A stretch of 42,015 nt of DNA from Lentisphaeria bacterium (GCA_017462015.1 JAFTRX010000043.1:1-42015); one strand, 5' to 3'; counted from the stretch's first letter, positions 1-8,881 are shown. Numbers and translations are program-made. The notes: generated by a model from the sequence alone, not told the origin.

Positions 1-100
1 CTCCTGATTTTTTGAAGCGCACTGCGACTTCGTTTTGTTCTCGGATTTAAAATAAATCCATTTTTATCAAGAGGCAAACCACTTTTTTGTTTTTTGGCAG

Positions 101-130
101 AAAAAATGAGAGACCTCTTGTGTCTCTCAT
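101..130 (-). terminator. Intrinsic terminator of the parE-parC operon
   Basis: ATGAGAGAC (106-114) and GTCTCTCAT (122-130) form a perfect 9-bp stem with a 7-nt loop. The A-run at 101-106 becomes a U-tract on the minus strand. It lies about 63 nt past the permease stop, so the permease is the last gene of its operon. Bases 1-100 hold nothing I can recognise. Confidence 0.85.
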
Positions 131-192
131 AATATCTCGACCGAGGATGAGTCCGCCGATTTGCCCGTAAGATTGCCCGCGAGGCGCCGCCG

Positions 193-1209
193 TCATTTAT
201 CCAAACGTATGCGCGGATCCGCCGCCATATACAACAAATCGCTGATGAACAGCCCCGCAAGTGTGAGCGCTCCGGAAAAGGCAAACAATGCCATTTGCAG
301 CGGATAATCCCGGCTGGAGAGCGACAGCAAAGAAAGTGATCCCATGCCGGGGATGTTGAAGATGTGTTCCACCAGCACACTTCCGGCAACCAGCGATGGC
401 AGTATTCCGCTGAACAGCGTTATCATGGTAATAAGTGCGTTGCGGAACGCGTGGCGCCAGAGAATTGTTCCGGGAGTTGCCCCCTTGGCGCGGGCGGTGC
501 GGATAAAATCACTGCGCAAAACTTCAAGCATACTGGTTCGGGTGTAGCGGGAAAGTCCGGCAAATCCTCCGTAAGACAAGCACAATACCGGAAGAAAATA
601 ACACCGTACCGTTTCCAACTGCAGCTGCCAGATGGAGAGATGTTCCGGATTTTCCGGAGTGATACCTTTCAGCGGGAAGATGGGGAAGGTTCCGCCTTCG
701 CACAACAGCGATTGCAGCAGCAATCCCGCCCACATTACCGGCAGTGAGTACAATACAAACAGTCCGAATTCTGCCGCCCGGTCAGCAAAAGAGCCCTCTT
801 TCCCTGCCGTGAATACCCCGATGGGAATGGCGCACAAATAAGTGATGATGATTGCCCACAGATTGAGTTTGACCGTTACCGCGAGCCGTTCTCCGATGAG
901 TTCAGTCACCGGTTTGCCGGGGTCGACGGTGACGGATGTGCCGAAATCGCCGTCGGTGATGATTTTTTTGAACCAGCGGAAAAATCCGACATGAAGCGGT
1001 TTGTCCAAATCGAGCTGCTCTCTCATTGACACATTGGAGTTGAGCTGGTTGTCGCGGGTGTTGAGCATACCGGCGCTGTCGCCGCCGCCCATGACATCAC
1101 TGCGTGACGGATCTCCCGGCGCCAGCCGGAGCAGGGCATAGCTGGTAAAGAGAATGATAAACAAGGTAAAGAGTGCCAGCAATATCCTTTTGATGATGTA
1201 GGTCAGCAT
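193..1209 (-). CDS. ABC transporter permease, DppB/OppB family
   Basis: Inner-membrane permease of a binding-protein-dependent peptide/nickel-type ABC importer (338 aa). It starts with the typical N-terminal membrane helix (MLTYIIKRILLALFTLF) and the LAPGDP motif. A long periplasmic loop follows, then the BPD_transp_1 core with the cytoplasmic coupling segment around RTARAKGATPGTILWRHAFRNAL, and a C-terminal DPRIRLDK tail. All are usual for DppB. The gene follows the MFS gene by 3 bp and is followed by a terminator. No DppC, ATPase or binding-protein gene is in the window, so its partners must be elsewhere. The substrate cannot be told from sequence. Confidence 0.9.
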   Translation of the reverse strand: MLTYIIKRILLALFTLFIILFTSYALLRLAPGDPSRSDVMGGGDSAGMLNTRDNQLNSNVSMREQLDLDKPLHVGFFRWFKKIITDGDFGTSVTVDPGKPVTELIGERLAVTVKLNLWAIIITYLCAIPIGVFTAGKEGSFADRAAEFGLFVLYSLPVMWAGLLLQSLLCEGGTFPIFPLKGITPENPEHLSIWQLQLETVRCYFLPVLCLSYGGFAGLSRYTRTSMLEVLRSDFIRTARAKGATPGTILWRHAFRNALITMITLFSGILPSLVAGSVLVEHIFNIPGMGSLSLLSLSSRDYPLQMALFAFSGALTLAGLFISDLLYMAADPRIRLDK

Positions 1210-1212
1210 GGG

Positions 1213-2439
1213 TCACCTCTTGCTTGCATTGGGAACTTTTACTTTCAGCAAAAGCAGTGCGCCGAGGATAAAGGGCAAAATCAGCATAGTAATACCCAGT
1301 TCCGCTCTTCCGGTTGCGGCGGTGGCGATAAGAATGAATACCGGCCCCACGATGGTGGTGAATTTTCCGAAAATGTTGTAGACGGCAAAGAGTTCCGCCG
1401 CCCGTTCCGCCGGGATGATCCGGCTGAAAATGGAACGGCTCAGCGATTGGATGCCGCCTTGCGACGTTCCGATCAGCGCGGCGCAGACGATAAAGATGAT
1501 TTGCCGGACTTTCAATGACGGGCAGAAGGACATGGCCGTTACCAGCAGTGCTATGAGAATATATATTGCAATGGCGGTGACGATCATCGTACGGGCGGAA
1601 AAACGTTTGGCAAGTTTGCCGTAAATTATGGTGCAGGGAAGACCGATGAATTGCAGCGCCAGAATGGTGATGAGCAAATTGGCGGCAGAGATTTGCAGTC
1701 CGTCCGCCAGCGGTGTTGCTGCCAGCAGAATCGTTCCGACACCGTCGATGTAGAGAAAATAGGCAATGAGAAAGAGTAGGATATTTTTCTCCTGAAAGAT
1801 GAAACGGAATGTCTCAGTCAGCTTGCGTGGTTCGCTTGCCTGCGACCGTTCCCGGACATTTTTATACAACGGTATGGAACCGATAGTCCACCAGATGGCG
1901 GCAATGGCAAAAGCACAGTAAAATGAGTATGGCGCCTGAAGCAAAAACACCGGCAGCAGACAGAGGAGGAACGAGCCGACTCCTCCGGCATAACCCCAGG
2001 CATATCCGGTTGAGGAGAGCGAATCCCGTTCCTGCGGCGCGGCGATACACGGCAGCAGTGAATCATAAAAACTGTTGGCGATCATGTAGCTCATCAATCC
2101 GGTAAAGCTCAACGCCAGAACCATGAGCGGCATTTGTCCGGGAAGAAGTATGAAGCCCAACGTTGACACTACGCCGCTCAGCGTGGCGATGATGACCATA
2201 AAGCGTTTTTTCTGCGCGTGGTCTGCCCACGGCCCGCAGAGTATGGAGATCACTCCGGCAACTATTCCGGCGACACTGGCGCAGATACTCCAATAGGATG
2301 TAACTTGAGAATCGGTGTAAATTCCCGCCGCACAATAACCCAGAAACAGCGGTGCAAAAACGGTACGCACGATCAACGCATACGCGGCATTTGCCGGATC
2401 GTACAACAGCCAGGAGAGTTGTTCCTTTGATATTTTCAT
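1213..2439 (-). CDS. MFS transporter, UMF1 (Atg22-like) family
   Basis: Predicted 12-helix major facilitator (408 aa). The N-terminal LLYDPANAAYALIVRTVFAPLF resembles the YDWANSAY signature of the UMF1/Atg22-like branch. The loop GPWADHAQKKR fits the MFS motif between helices 2 and 3. The central cytoplasmic loop (KNVRERSQASEPRKL) divides the two six-helix halves. The substrate is unknown; members have been linked to amino-acid or peptide efflux. It lies 5 bp after parC and 3 bp before the permease, so it is co-transcribed with the topoisomerase genes, an unusual partnership. The ATG start fits the short spacing. Confidence 0.85.
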   Translation of the reverse strand: MKISKEQLSWLLYDPANAAYALIVRTVFAPLFLGYCAAGIYTDSQVTSYWSICASVAGIVAGVISILCGPWADHAQKKRFMVIIATLSGVVSTLGFILLPGQMPLMVLALSFTGLMSYMIANSFYDSLLPCIAAPQERDSLSSTGYAWGYAGGVGSFLLCLLPVFLLQAPYSFYCAFAIAAIWWTIGSIPLYKNVRERSQASEPRKLTETFRFIFQEKNILLFLIAYFLYIDGVGTILLAATPLADGLQISAANLLITILALQFIGLPCTIIYGKLAKRFSARTMIVTAIAIYILIALLVTAMSFCPSLKVRQIIFIVCAALIGTSQGGIQSLSRSIFSRIIPAERAAELFAVYNIFGKFTTIVGPVFILIATAATGRAELGITMLILPFILGALLLLKVKVPNASKR

Positions 2440-2444
2440 TTTAG

Positions 2445-5165
2445 TCAGAAGCCGAACTCCGGCTGAACTATGCCAAAATCCTCTTCTTCCGGCGGTTTGG
2501 GCGGCGGAGCAGCGGGCGTTTGCGGCTTTTTACGCGGCTTGACGGTATCGGGTTCGCCGGAAAGTTCCAGAATATTATCCTCCACCGGTGCGGCAGGAGT
2601 CTCTTCCACGGGGGCAGGTGCTTCCACGGGGGCAGGTTCTTCCACGGGGGCAGGTTCTTCCACGGTGGCAGGTTCTTCCACGGGGGCAGGTTCTTCCACG
2701 GGGGCAGGTTCTTCCACGGGGGCGGGTTCTTCCACGGTGGCAGGTTCTTCCACGGGAGCGGGTTCTTCCACGGGAGCAGGTTCTTCCACGGGGGCAGGTT
2801 CTTTTGCCGGGGCAGGTTCTTTTGCCGGGGCGGGTTCTTTTGCCGGGGCGGGTTCTTTTGCCGGGGCAGGGGATGCTGCTGCGGTATCGCTTTGCTCTAT
2901 TTTGATGGCGGCGCGTTTAGCTGACTCTTTCGCGGCGGCAACGATCGCCATGATCTCTTTCGGAATGGGGATTTTTTCTTCCTTTGTCTCCGGAATGTTT
3001 TCGATTTCCGGCGTGTTTTCTCCGGTATCGGTATCGGTATCAGTTTCCTCTTCCTGAGTATCTGTTTCCGGGTCTTCCGGCATCACCAGTGCCGCGATCT
3101 CTTCGTCGGTGAGATAACGCGAGTGGACAACTTTGGTCATATTTTTGTTGCCGATGAGGAAACCGCGCGCTTTGGGCGCACGCACCGGGAACTCCATAAG
3201 ATTGATTTCACGGGTGGTAACTTTGCCCCTTGCATCCTCTTCAGTCCACAAATATATTGCATCCGCACGCGGGGTCATAAGTTCAAGTTTGCATCCCGGC
3301 GGACACAGCGTGTACTCTTTTTCCAGAATAAAACCGCCGATACTGGTGCGTTTGCCGTAATATTTTCCGGTTTTGGTCTCTTTGTAGATGATACCGAACT
3401 GCGTATCGGCATCGTATTTGCGGAAATCATACAGCTTGCCGATAAAAAGTTTGTCCGCTACCATCGGGATAACTTTGTATTTTCCGCTTTTTTCGATGCA
3501 GACCAGACGGTCATATTCGTTGCAGACAATGGTGTCATCGCTCTTGACTGCGGTTCCGACGTAACCGTTTTTGCGGTCCCAGCCGACTTTGATATTGTTC
3601 AATGCGGCAACTTTGCGGTCGATCTGTTCGATTTTTTCGATTTCAGTCCGGCGCGGGAAGTTGGCTCCGTACTTTTTCTTTATGTCGGAGAGCACTTCGA
3701 TGGTATAGTCGATAAGATGTGAAAGTTTGTGACGTATCTTCCTGATTTCTTCGCCGATCTCGCGCAGTTCCTGCTGGTTCTTCTCAATATCGAACCGGGC
3801 GATTCTGCGCACCGGAAGCGCCAGAAGTTTGTCGATATCATCGTTGGTGACATCGCGCAGCAGCAAGTGACGGAACGGTGCCAGTCCGGCGTGGACTTCC
3901 CGGTATTCATCTTCCTGACTGCGGCACTCTTCGATCTTTTTGTAGATACGGTTTTCAAAGAATATCTGAGCGAGCGTTTTGGCGTGATGCAGTTCATTCT
4001 GCCGGTCGAGGTCGATTTCCAATTCCCGCTTCAAATAGCCTACCAGTTTTTCCACATTGCGCCGGAGAACCTGACTTACGCTCATCTGCACGGGTTTCCG
4101 GTCACATATCACCACGATGCGCGAAGATATGGAGATGGAACAATCGGTGTACATGTACAACCCCTGCAACGTCTGTTCCGGCGTGTAACCGCGTGTGGGC
4201 GTGACCTTTATATGAACGTGGTCAGTGGTAAAATCATCCACACTGGAAATTCGTATTTTGTTCTTTTCCGCCGCGCGTTCAATGGATGCCACCAGCGATT
4301 CGGAGGTACAGCTTGCCGGAATCTCCCGGATGATGAGGTCACGCCCTTCGATATCGATTTTTGCCCGGAGAATGATCCTGCCGTTACCGTCATCATATTC
4401 GCGGACATCCATCAGCGCGCCCTGCTGGAAGTCGGGATAAAGTTCAAACGGTCTGCCCTGAAGTACGGCAATTTCGGCATCAAGCAGTTCGTTGAAGTTG
4501 TGCGGCAGTACGCACGTCGACATACCGACGGCGATACCGTCACTTCCCAGCATCAGCAAACTTGGAAGTTTGGCAGGAAGCACGACCGGTTCTTCTTCTC
4601 GTCCGTCGTAATTGGGGACAAACGGCGTGATATCGTTGTTGAACATCGTCTCGTGCGCGAGTTTGGTCAAACCGCACTCCGTATAACGTCCGGCGGCGGC
4701 GGGGCTGCCGGTAAGAATATTTCCGAAGTTACCCTGTTTGACGATAAAGTAGGGGATGTTGAGATATTCAGTTTTCTCCTGACCGGTCTTCCGGTCGCGG
4801 AAACGGTTCTCGATGACACCGCCCTTGTTGGCAAGCACCACGAGTGCATCGCCGATGGAGGCATCTCCGTGCGGATGGAAATGCATGGTATTGCCGACGA
4901 TATTGGCTACTTTCTGCGTTCTGCCGTCGTAAACCCGGTACAGCGCCCACAAAATACGGCGTTGAACCGGCTTGAGTCCGTCGTCCACATCGGGAATGGC
5001 GCGTGAACCGATGACGTAACTTGCATAATCAAGGAAGTTACGGTCGATCATCTTGCGGAAGTAATCGTTGGTTCCCTGCTTCTGTTTGGCTAACGTGGCA
5101 GAATCATTTTCCTCTTCCGGGATCTCAACGGGATTTTCGATTTGGGGGTCAAAATCTTCACTCAT
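2445..5165 (-). CDS. parC: DNA topoisomerase IV (gyrase-like) subunit A with repetitive C-terminal tail
   Basis: DNA cleavage/rejoining subunit of a type IIA topoisomerase (906 aa). The winged-helix region has DGLKPVQRRIL (about 62-72) and HPHGD (97-101). AAGRYTECG carries the catalytic Arg160-Tyr161 pair. The tower and coiled-coil region extends to about residue 510. Only a short beta-propeller-like part follows, rather than a full six-bladed GyrA domain, which favours ParC. At the place of E. coli GyrA Ser83 the protein has Ala (GDASIGD), as in Bacteroidetes-type ParC. The last about 190 residues are acidic and Pro/Ala/Glu-rich, with 15 hexapeptide repeats at 766-855. The start overlaps the parE stop by 8 bp, which implies translational coupling. 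Confidence 0.88.
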   Translation of the reverse strand: MSEDFDPQIENPVEIPEEENDSATLAKQKQGTNDYFRKMIDRNFLDYASYVIGSRAIPDVDDGLKPVQRRILWALYRVYDGRTQKVANIVGNTMHFHPHGDASIGDALVVLANKGGVIENRFRDRKTGQEKTEYLNIPYFIVKQGNFGNILTGSPAAAGRYTECGLTKLAHETMFNNDITPFVPNYDGREEEPVVLPAKLPSLLMLGSDGIAVGMSTCVLPHNFNELLDAEIAVLQGRPFELYPDFQQGALMDVREYDDGNGRIILRAKIDIEGRDLIIREIPASCTSESLVASIERAAEKNKIRISSVDDFTTDHVHIKVTPTRGYTPEQTLQGLYMYTDCSISISSRIVVICDRKPVQMSVSQVLRRNVEKLVGYLKRELEIDLDRQNELHHAKTLAQIFFENRIYKKIEECRSQEDEYREVHAGLAPFRHLLLRDVTNDDIDKLLALPVRRIARFDIEKNQQELREIGEEIRKIRHKLSHLIDYTIEVLSDIKKKYGANFPRRTEIEKIEQIDRKVAALNNIKVGWDRKNGYVGTAVKSDDTIVCNEYDRLVCIEKSGKYKVIPMVADKLFIGKLYDFRKYDADTQFGIIYKETKTGKYYGKRTSIGGFILEKEYTLCPPGCKLELMTPRADAIYLWTEEDARGKVTTREINLMEFPVRAPKARGFLIGNKNMTKVVHSRYLTDEEIAALVMPEDPETDTQEEETDTDTDTGENTPEIENIPETKEEKIPIPKEIMAIVAAAKESAKRAAIKIEQSDTAAASPAPAKEPAPAKEPAPAKEPAPAKEPAPVEEPAPVEEPAPVEEPATVEEPAPVEEPAPVEEPAPVEEPATVEEPAPVEEPAPVEAPAPVEETPAAPVEDNILELSGEPDTVKPRKKPQTPAAPPPKPPEEEDFGIVQPEFGF
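2601..2870 (-). repeat. 18-bp tandem repeat inside the parC 3' end (15 units)
   Basis: Fifteen in-frame 18-bp units encode PAPAKE (four times) and then PAPVEE/PATVEE/PAPVEA (eleven times). Units 5-8 and 9-12 repeat the same order (three PAPVEE then PATVEE), a 72-bp higher-order unit. This suggests recent slippage or unequal exchange. Very low DNA divergence between units makes it a likely length-variable locus. Confidence 0.95.
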
Positions 5166-6990
5166 AATCCACGACCTCCAAGTTGTTCATGATATACTCT
5201 TTGCGTTCCGGGGTATTTTCACCCATGTAAAATTTCAGCACATCGTGTACGCCGTGCATATTGTCCAGCGTTACGGGCGAAAGGCGCATGTTTTCGCCGA
5301 TGAATTCTCCGAAGTCATCCGGGGAAATTTCACCGAGACCTTTGAAGCGCGTGATTTCACACTTGCCGAGTTCGGCGGCGGCTTTATCCCTTTCGGCATC
5401 GTTGTAGCAATAAATTATATCGTTACCTTTTTTCACCCGGAACAACGGCGTTTCCAGAACGTACAAATGCCCGGAGAGTACCAGTTCATTGAAAAACGAC
5501 AGGAAAAAGGTCAGCAGCAAATTGCGGATATGCAGTCCGTCCACGTCAGCATCGGTTGCCAGGATGATTTTGTCATAACGCAGATTTTCCGTGGAATCCT
5601 CCACCCCCAGCGCCTGCATGAGAAAGGTGAGTTCCTCGTTTTTGTAAATCATCTCAATGGTTTCGCCGAAAGCGTTTTTCGGCTTTCCCCGGAGCGCGAA
5701 AATCGCCTGACAATCGACATCGCGCTTTTTTTCAAGAGAACCGGCAGCTGAATCACCCTCAGTGAGAAAGATCATCGTCTCTTTGGGTTCGATTTTGCGC
5801 GGCCATTTGTCACCGACATGATACATGCAATCTTTCAATTTCGGTATGCGGAGCCGGGTTTTCTGAGCTGTTTCCCGGAATTTTTTCTTGGACTCCATCG
5901 TCTGCTTGTGGAACTGTTCGTTGCGTACCACTTTGTCAATAACGATGTCGGCAATCTCTTTGTGCTTGTGCAGATAATCGGCAACGGCGGCGCTGACGGT
6001 GGAAACGATGGGACCGCGGACGTCGGTGTTGCCGAGTTTATTTTTGGTCTGGGATTCAAAGACCGGCTCTTTGACTTTTACTGCGATTGCGCCGATCATG
6101 CCGTCCCGGATGGCATCAGCTTTGAAACTTTTTCCGGAATATTCGTTGATACCTTTGAGTACACCCTCTTTGAATGCTGACAAGTGAGTCCCGCCGTCAC
6201 TGGTGTACTGACCGTTGACGAAGGAGTAACTGGTTTCGTAGTTGTCATTGTGGGTGAGCGCAAACTCCAGCTGCTTGCTGCGGAAATAGATGATGTCGTA
6301 AAGCCGTTCATCGCCGGTTTCAGTTTCCAGCAGATCAGCAAGACCTTTGGCGGAATAATAACGCTCCCCGTTGAGGTGGAGAGAAAGTCCGACATTCAGA
6401 TAAGCGTACATCCAGATGCGCTTTTCCACGTAATCCATTTTGAATTTGTAGTCGGGGAACATTTCGTTGTCGGGGATGAATTCGATATAGGTTCCGTTGC
6501 GTTCCTCGCATTTCCCGGAGGTGTCAGAGGTAAGTTCGCCCCGGGAAAACTCTGCTTCCCGGAATTCTCCGTCGCGGACACTGCGCGCCTTGAAGTAGGA
6601 GGAGAGGGCATTGGTTGCCTTGGTTCCGACACCATTCATGCCAATGGAGTACTGGAAGGCATCGCTGTTGTATTTGCCGCCGGTGTTGATCATGGAGACA
6701 CAATCCACGAGCTTGGACAACGGTATACCGCGTCCATAGTCGCGGACGGAAACTTTGCCGGATTCGACATCGACAGCGATTTCGATTTTTCTGCCGCATC
6801 CCATGATAAATTCGTCGATGGAGTTGTCGATGATCTCCTTGAGCAGCACATAAATACCGTCGTCCTGATGGGAACCGTTGCCCAGCCGTCCGATATACAT
6901 ACCCGGGCGCAGCCGGATATGCTCCAGCGGCGAGAGGGTCATAATGGCATCATCGCCATAATTACTGGTATTTACAACTTCGTCACTCAT
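5158..6990 (-). CDS. parE: DNA topoisomerase IV (gyrase-like) subunit B
   Basis: ATPase/TOPRIM subunit pairing with the next gene (610 aa). The GHKL ATPase region has the EIIDNSIDE box (Glu52, Asn56), RDYGRGIP and GMNGVGTKATNA. The TOPRIM region has LTEGDSAAGS, RGKPKNAFGE and DADVDGLHIRNLLLTFF. A C-terminal RFKGLGE segment completes the enzyme. The length and absence of a GyrB-type insert favour ParE, though gyrase B cannot be excluded. I chose ATG at 6990 because AAGG lies 6 nt upstream; an in-frame TTG at 7008 would add six residues but has no ribosome site. It is the first gene of the operon. Confidence 0.9.
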   Translation of the reverse strand: MSDEVVNTSNYGDDAIMTLSPLEHIRLRPGMYIGRLGNGSHQDDGIYVLLKEIIDNSIDEFIMGCGRKIEIAVDVESGKVSVRDYGRGIPLSKLVDCVSMINTGGKYNSDAFQYSIGMNGVGTKATNALSSYFKARSVRDGEFREAEFSRGELTSDTSGKCEERNGTYIEFIPDNEMFPDYKFKMDYVEKRIWMYAYLNVGLSLHLNGERYYSAKGLADLLETETGDERLYDIIYFRSKQLEFALTHNDNYETSYSFVNGQYTSDGGTHLSAFKEGVLKGINEYSGKSFKADAIRDGMIGAIAVKVKEPVFESQTKNKLGNTDVRGPIVSTVSAAVADYLHKHKEIADIVIDKVVRNEQFHKQTMESKKKFRETAQKTRLRIPKLKDCMYHVGDKWPRKIEPKETMIFLTEGDSAAGSLEKKRDVDCQAIFALRGKPKNAFGETIEMIYKNEELTFLMQALGVEDSTENLRYDKIILATDADVDGLHIRNLLLTFFLSFFNELVLSGHLYVLETPLFRVKKGNDIIYCYNDAERDKAAAELGKCEITRFKGLGEISPDDFGEFIGENMRLSPVTLDNMHGVHDVLKFYMGENTPERKEYIMNNLEVVDYE

Positions 6991-7022
6991 AGAAAACCTT
7001 TCAAGCAATATTACATCTTAAA

Positions 7023-7051
7023 AATATAACGCCATTTGGGTAAAAAGTCAA
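7023..7051 (-). promoter_or_regulatory. Promoter of the parE-parC operon
   Basis: Read on the minus strand: TTGACT (7046-7051), a 17-nt spacer, then TATATT (7023-7028), about 33 nt before the parE ATG. The same -10 hexamer and spacing recur at other genes in this window. Confidence 0.8.
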
Positions 7052-7068
7052 GTTTTGGAACTTTTTTT

Positions 7069-7251
7069 CACAGCTGTCCCATCAGAACAACCAACGGCGG
7101 CGCCTTTTCTCCAAAAAATCTCCCTGCGGCGGCGGAAGAGCCGCCTCGCCGCTCGTGCTTCGCACTCGGCGGTTGCAGTCGATTTTTCGGAGACCTCGCT
7201 CTGCGGCATTCCGCCGGCTTCGCCTTGCTCATACCTTGAGAATGGTAGTTG
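7069..7251 (+). repeat. Dispersed intergenic repeat R1, copy A
   Basis: A GC-rich segment of about 180 bp, closely matched at 7266-7412 (partial) and 28438-28630 (reverse orientation). The core contains CTGCGGCGGCGGAAGAGCCG, CGCTCGTGCTTCGCACTCGG and CCTTGAGAATGGTAGTTG. The flank CAACCAACGGCGGC is shared only with the copy at 28438. ORFs across it are not genes. No transposase and no clear target duplication is visible. Confidence 0.85.
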
Positions 7252-7265
7252 GTGAATTTTTTATA

Positions 7266-7412
7266 CTCAAAAAATCTCCCTGCGGCGGCGGAAGAGCCGC
7301 CTCGCCGCTCGTGCTTCGCACTCGGCGGTTGCAGTCGATTTTTCGGAGACCTCGCTCTGCGGCATTCCGCAGGCATACGCCTTGCTCATGCCTTGAGAAT
7401 GGTAGTTGTAGG
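7266..7412 (+). repeat. Dispersed intergenic repeat R1, copy B (5'-shortened)
   Basis: A second direct copy immediately after copy A, nearly identical from TCAAAAAATCTCCCTGCGG to TGAGAATGGTAGTTGTAGG. It differs near GCATTCCGCAGGCATACGCC and lacks the CAACCAACGGCGGC flank of copy A. Confidence 0.85.
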
Positions 7413-7433
7413 ATTTTATTATAGCACCTTGCC

Positions 7434-7580
7434 ACGGCGGAGCTTCTGCGGAGACGGGTCCTTCAGCTTCGCCTTGATTTACCCCCAACCTTGCGCCACG
7501 ATCCATCCGCCGGTCGCGACAAAGCATTTTGAACGCATTTCCACTGGTGGCGCGGCGCATTGCGTACGCGCGTTTTGCTT
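7434..7580 (+). repeat. Dispersed intergenic repeat R2, copy a
   Basis: GC-rich segment with CCTTCAGCTTCGCCTTGATT, CATCCGCCGGTCGCGA and CACTGGTGGCGCGGCGCATT. Parts recur at 18669-18790, 28280-28350 (reverse) and 32226-32335. Different copies keep different parts, so R2 behaves as a mosaic. No coding content is supported. Confidence 0.75.
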
Positions 7581-7716
7581 TTCGCAAAACAAAATCTGAC
7601 AAAATCACTTTTTCCAAATCCAATTTTCTTCCGCTGAAAAAATTGAAAAAAACAAGCTTTTTTTCTGATTTTATGGGATATTTGTGACTTTTTTTTGAAA
7701 AATTTTTGAAAAAGTC

Positions 7717-7744
7717 TTGCATTTTATTAAATTTTGTTTATACT
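7717..7744 (+). promoter_or_regulatory. Promoter of the first prepilin gene
   Basis: TTGCAT (7717-7722), a 16-nt AT-rich spacer and TATACT (7739-7744), about 50 nt before the ATG. It lies just after the repeat block in an AT-rich stretch. Confidence 0.65.
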
Positions 7745-7797
7745 GTATTGCAACGATACAATGTGAATGTTTTTTATTATCAGGGGAGATTTTTTTT

Positions 7798-8718
7798 ATG
7801 GATGGTAAGTCAGGTCGAGCTCCGTACGGAGCTTGCAACAATTGTTGCAAGCAATATACCCTCATTGAACTGTTGGCAGGTACTTCTGGTTCACCACTGA
7901 GTTTTTTCAAACGCTGCGACCAACGGGAGCAGCAAAATGCTCCGCTTTTCTTGAAAAGAGGAGAGGGGTGCGGGGAGAGGGGAAAAACCTCTTTTCCCGT
8001 GAAAAGAAGTTTTTCCCCTTTCCCCGCGAGCCATTTCACTTTGATAGAATTGCTGGTGGTTATTGCAATTATTGCAATATTGGCGGCGATATTGCTTCCG
8101 GCGTTGAACAGCGCCCGGGAACGGGGATTTGCCTCCAACTGCAACAGCAATCTCAAGCAGTTTGTCTCTTATCAGCTGCAATATGCTGAAGATTACGCCG
8201 GATATTTGCCTTACCATGCCGGTTATTCTTCGTATCCGTGGATGGCACTTCGCAATTACAACACGACTTTCCGCAGTTACGGTATTACCAAAGGAACTCC
8301 CGGGGTCGAATTTAACAAGCCGACGATCCTCACTTGTCCCAAGCCTTTCAAACATCCGCTGCTCAATAATCCCACCCGTGACAACTTTTATGTGTGGCCG
8401 CAGTGGAGCCAAAAAGATTTTTGGAACCGCAAACGTGCCAACACCATGATGCTCCGCAATCCGGCGCAGAAGATCATCATGGTGGAGGTGTCCCGTCAGC
8501 CCAGCGGTAGCGGTGTTGCCAATACCCGCTATTATTGGAGTACAAAGAATGTGTTCCCGCACAATAAAATGGCAACAGTTGCTTTCTGGGACGGGCATGT
8601 TGAACTTTTGAAAGAGGAAGCGCCGTACTTCTTCCGTTCGACCAACTCCGCCGGAACCAATGGACTTTCAACCAAAAATTCAAAGGTGGCGCGGAAGCAC
8701 TGGGATTATGCATATTGA
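7798..8718 (+). CDS. H-X9-DG prepilin with an insertion in its leader
   Basis: Type II/IV pilin-like secreted protein (306 aa). ATG at 7798 follows AGGGGAGA. A leader [12 protein letters not shown] leads to YTLIELLAG (20-28), a truncated prepilin signal. About 60 residues of low-complexity sequence follow ([20 protein letters not shown] and on). Then comes a complete signal [20 protein letters not shown] from Phe80. The mature domain ends with the H-X9-DG signature (His-Asn-Lys through Asp-Gly). The neighbouring pilin at 8971 has the same leader without the insertion, so this copy seems to have gained an in-frame insertion carrying repeat R3. Processing could still occur before Phe80. The role is probably surface or secretion related; the exact function is unknown. 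Confidence 0.85.
   Translation: MDGKSGRAPYGACNNCCKQYTLIELLAGTSGSPLSFFKRCDQREQQNAPLFLKRGEGCGERGKTSFPVKRSFSPFPASHFTLIELLVVIAIIAILAAILLPALNSARERGFASNCNSNLKQFVSYQLQYAEDYAGYLPYHAGYSSYPWMALRNYNTTFRSYGITKGTPGVEFNKPTILTCPKPFKHPLLNNPTRDNFYVWPQWSQKDFWNRKRANTMMLRNPAQKIIMVEVSRQPSGSGVANTRYYWSTKNVFPHNKMATVAFWDGHVELLKEEAPYFFRSTNSAGTNGLSTKNSKVARKHWDYAY
7818..7852 (+). repeat. Double palindrome in the leader of the first prepilin
   Basis: Two abutting perfect palindromes: a 16-bp one at 7818-7833 with core GCTCCGTACGGAGC, and a 22-bp one at 7831-7852 with core TTGCAACAATTGTTGCAA. They encode the [11 protein letters not shown] part of the leader. The same pair occurs at 8992-9025. Confidence 0.9.
7916..8034 (+). 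repeat. Repeat R3 inside the first prepilin gene
   Basis: The segment starts GCGACCAACGGGAGCA and continues through CCGCTTTTCTTGAAAAGAGG. It is matched at 19053-19120, outside any gene, where the same reading frame gives CDQREQKNTPLFLKGKGG. Here it is in frame and encodes [18 protein letters not shown] between two copies of the pilin signal. Confidence 0.75.
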
Positions 8719-8881
8719 TGTTATGTGCCAATTTCAAAAGTCCTCAAAAATTCTTAAAATTCATCGTTGCGATCTTAAAGCGGAGCGTTTTCGGAGGTTA
8801 TTTACTCAATAGTCACGCTCAAACTACCTTGCCCGCTTTTTCGCCGCGGGTATTTTTTTATGGGATAGCTGTGAAAATTTA

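Noticed and set aside
2601-2870. Regular repeats as a possible CRISPR array
   Set aside because: Units are contiguous 18-bp in-frame codon repeats with no spacers and no cas genes nearby.
2470-3057. 195-codon open frame on the plus strand
   Set aside because: It is antisense to the parC repeat tail. Its Gly/Ser-rich repeats mirror the 18-bp units, and parC is clearly the real gene.
3729-5006. Long plus-strand frame of 425 codons
   Set aside because: Antisense shadow of parC, without a ribosome site or recognisable motifs.
7068-7722. Several open frames across 7036-7722 on both strands
   Set aside because: They lie in repeats R1 and R2. The same frames recur in other repeat copies, so openness reflects GC-rich composition.
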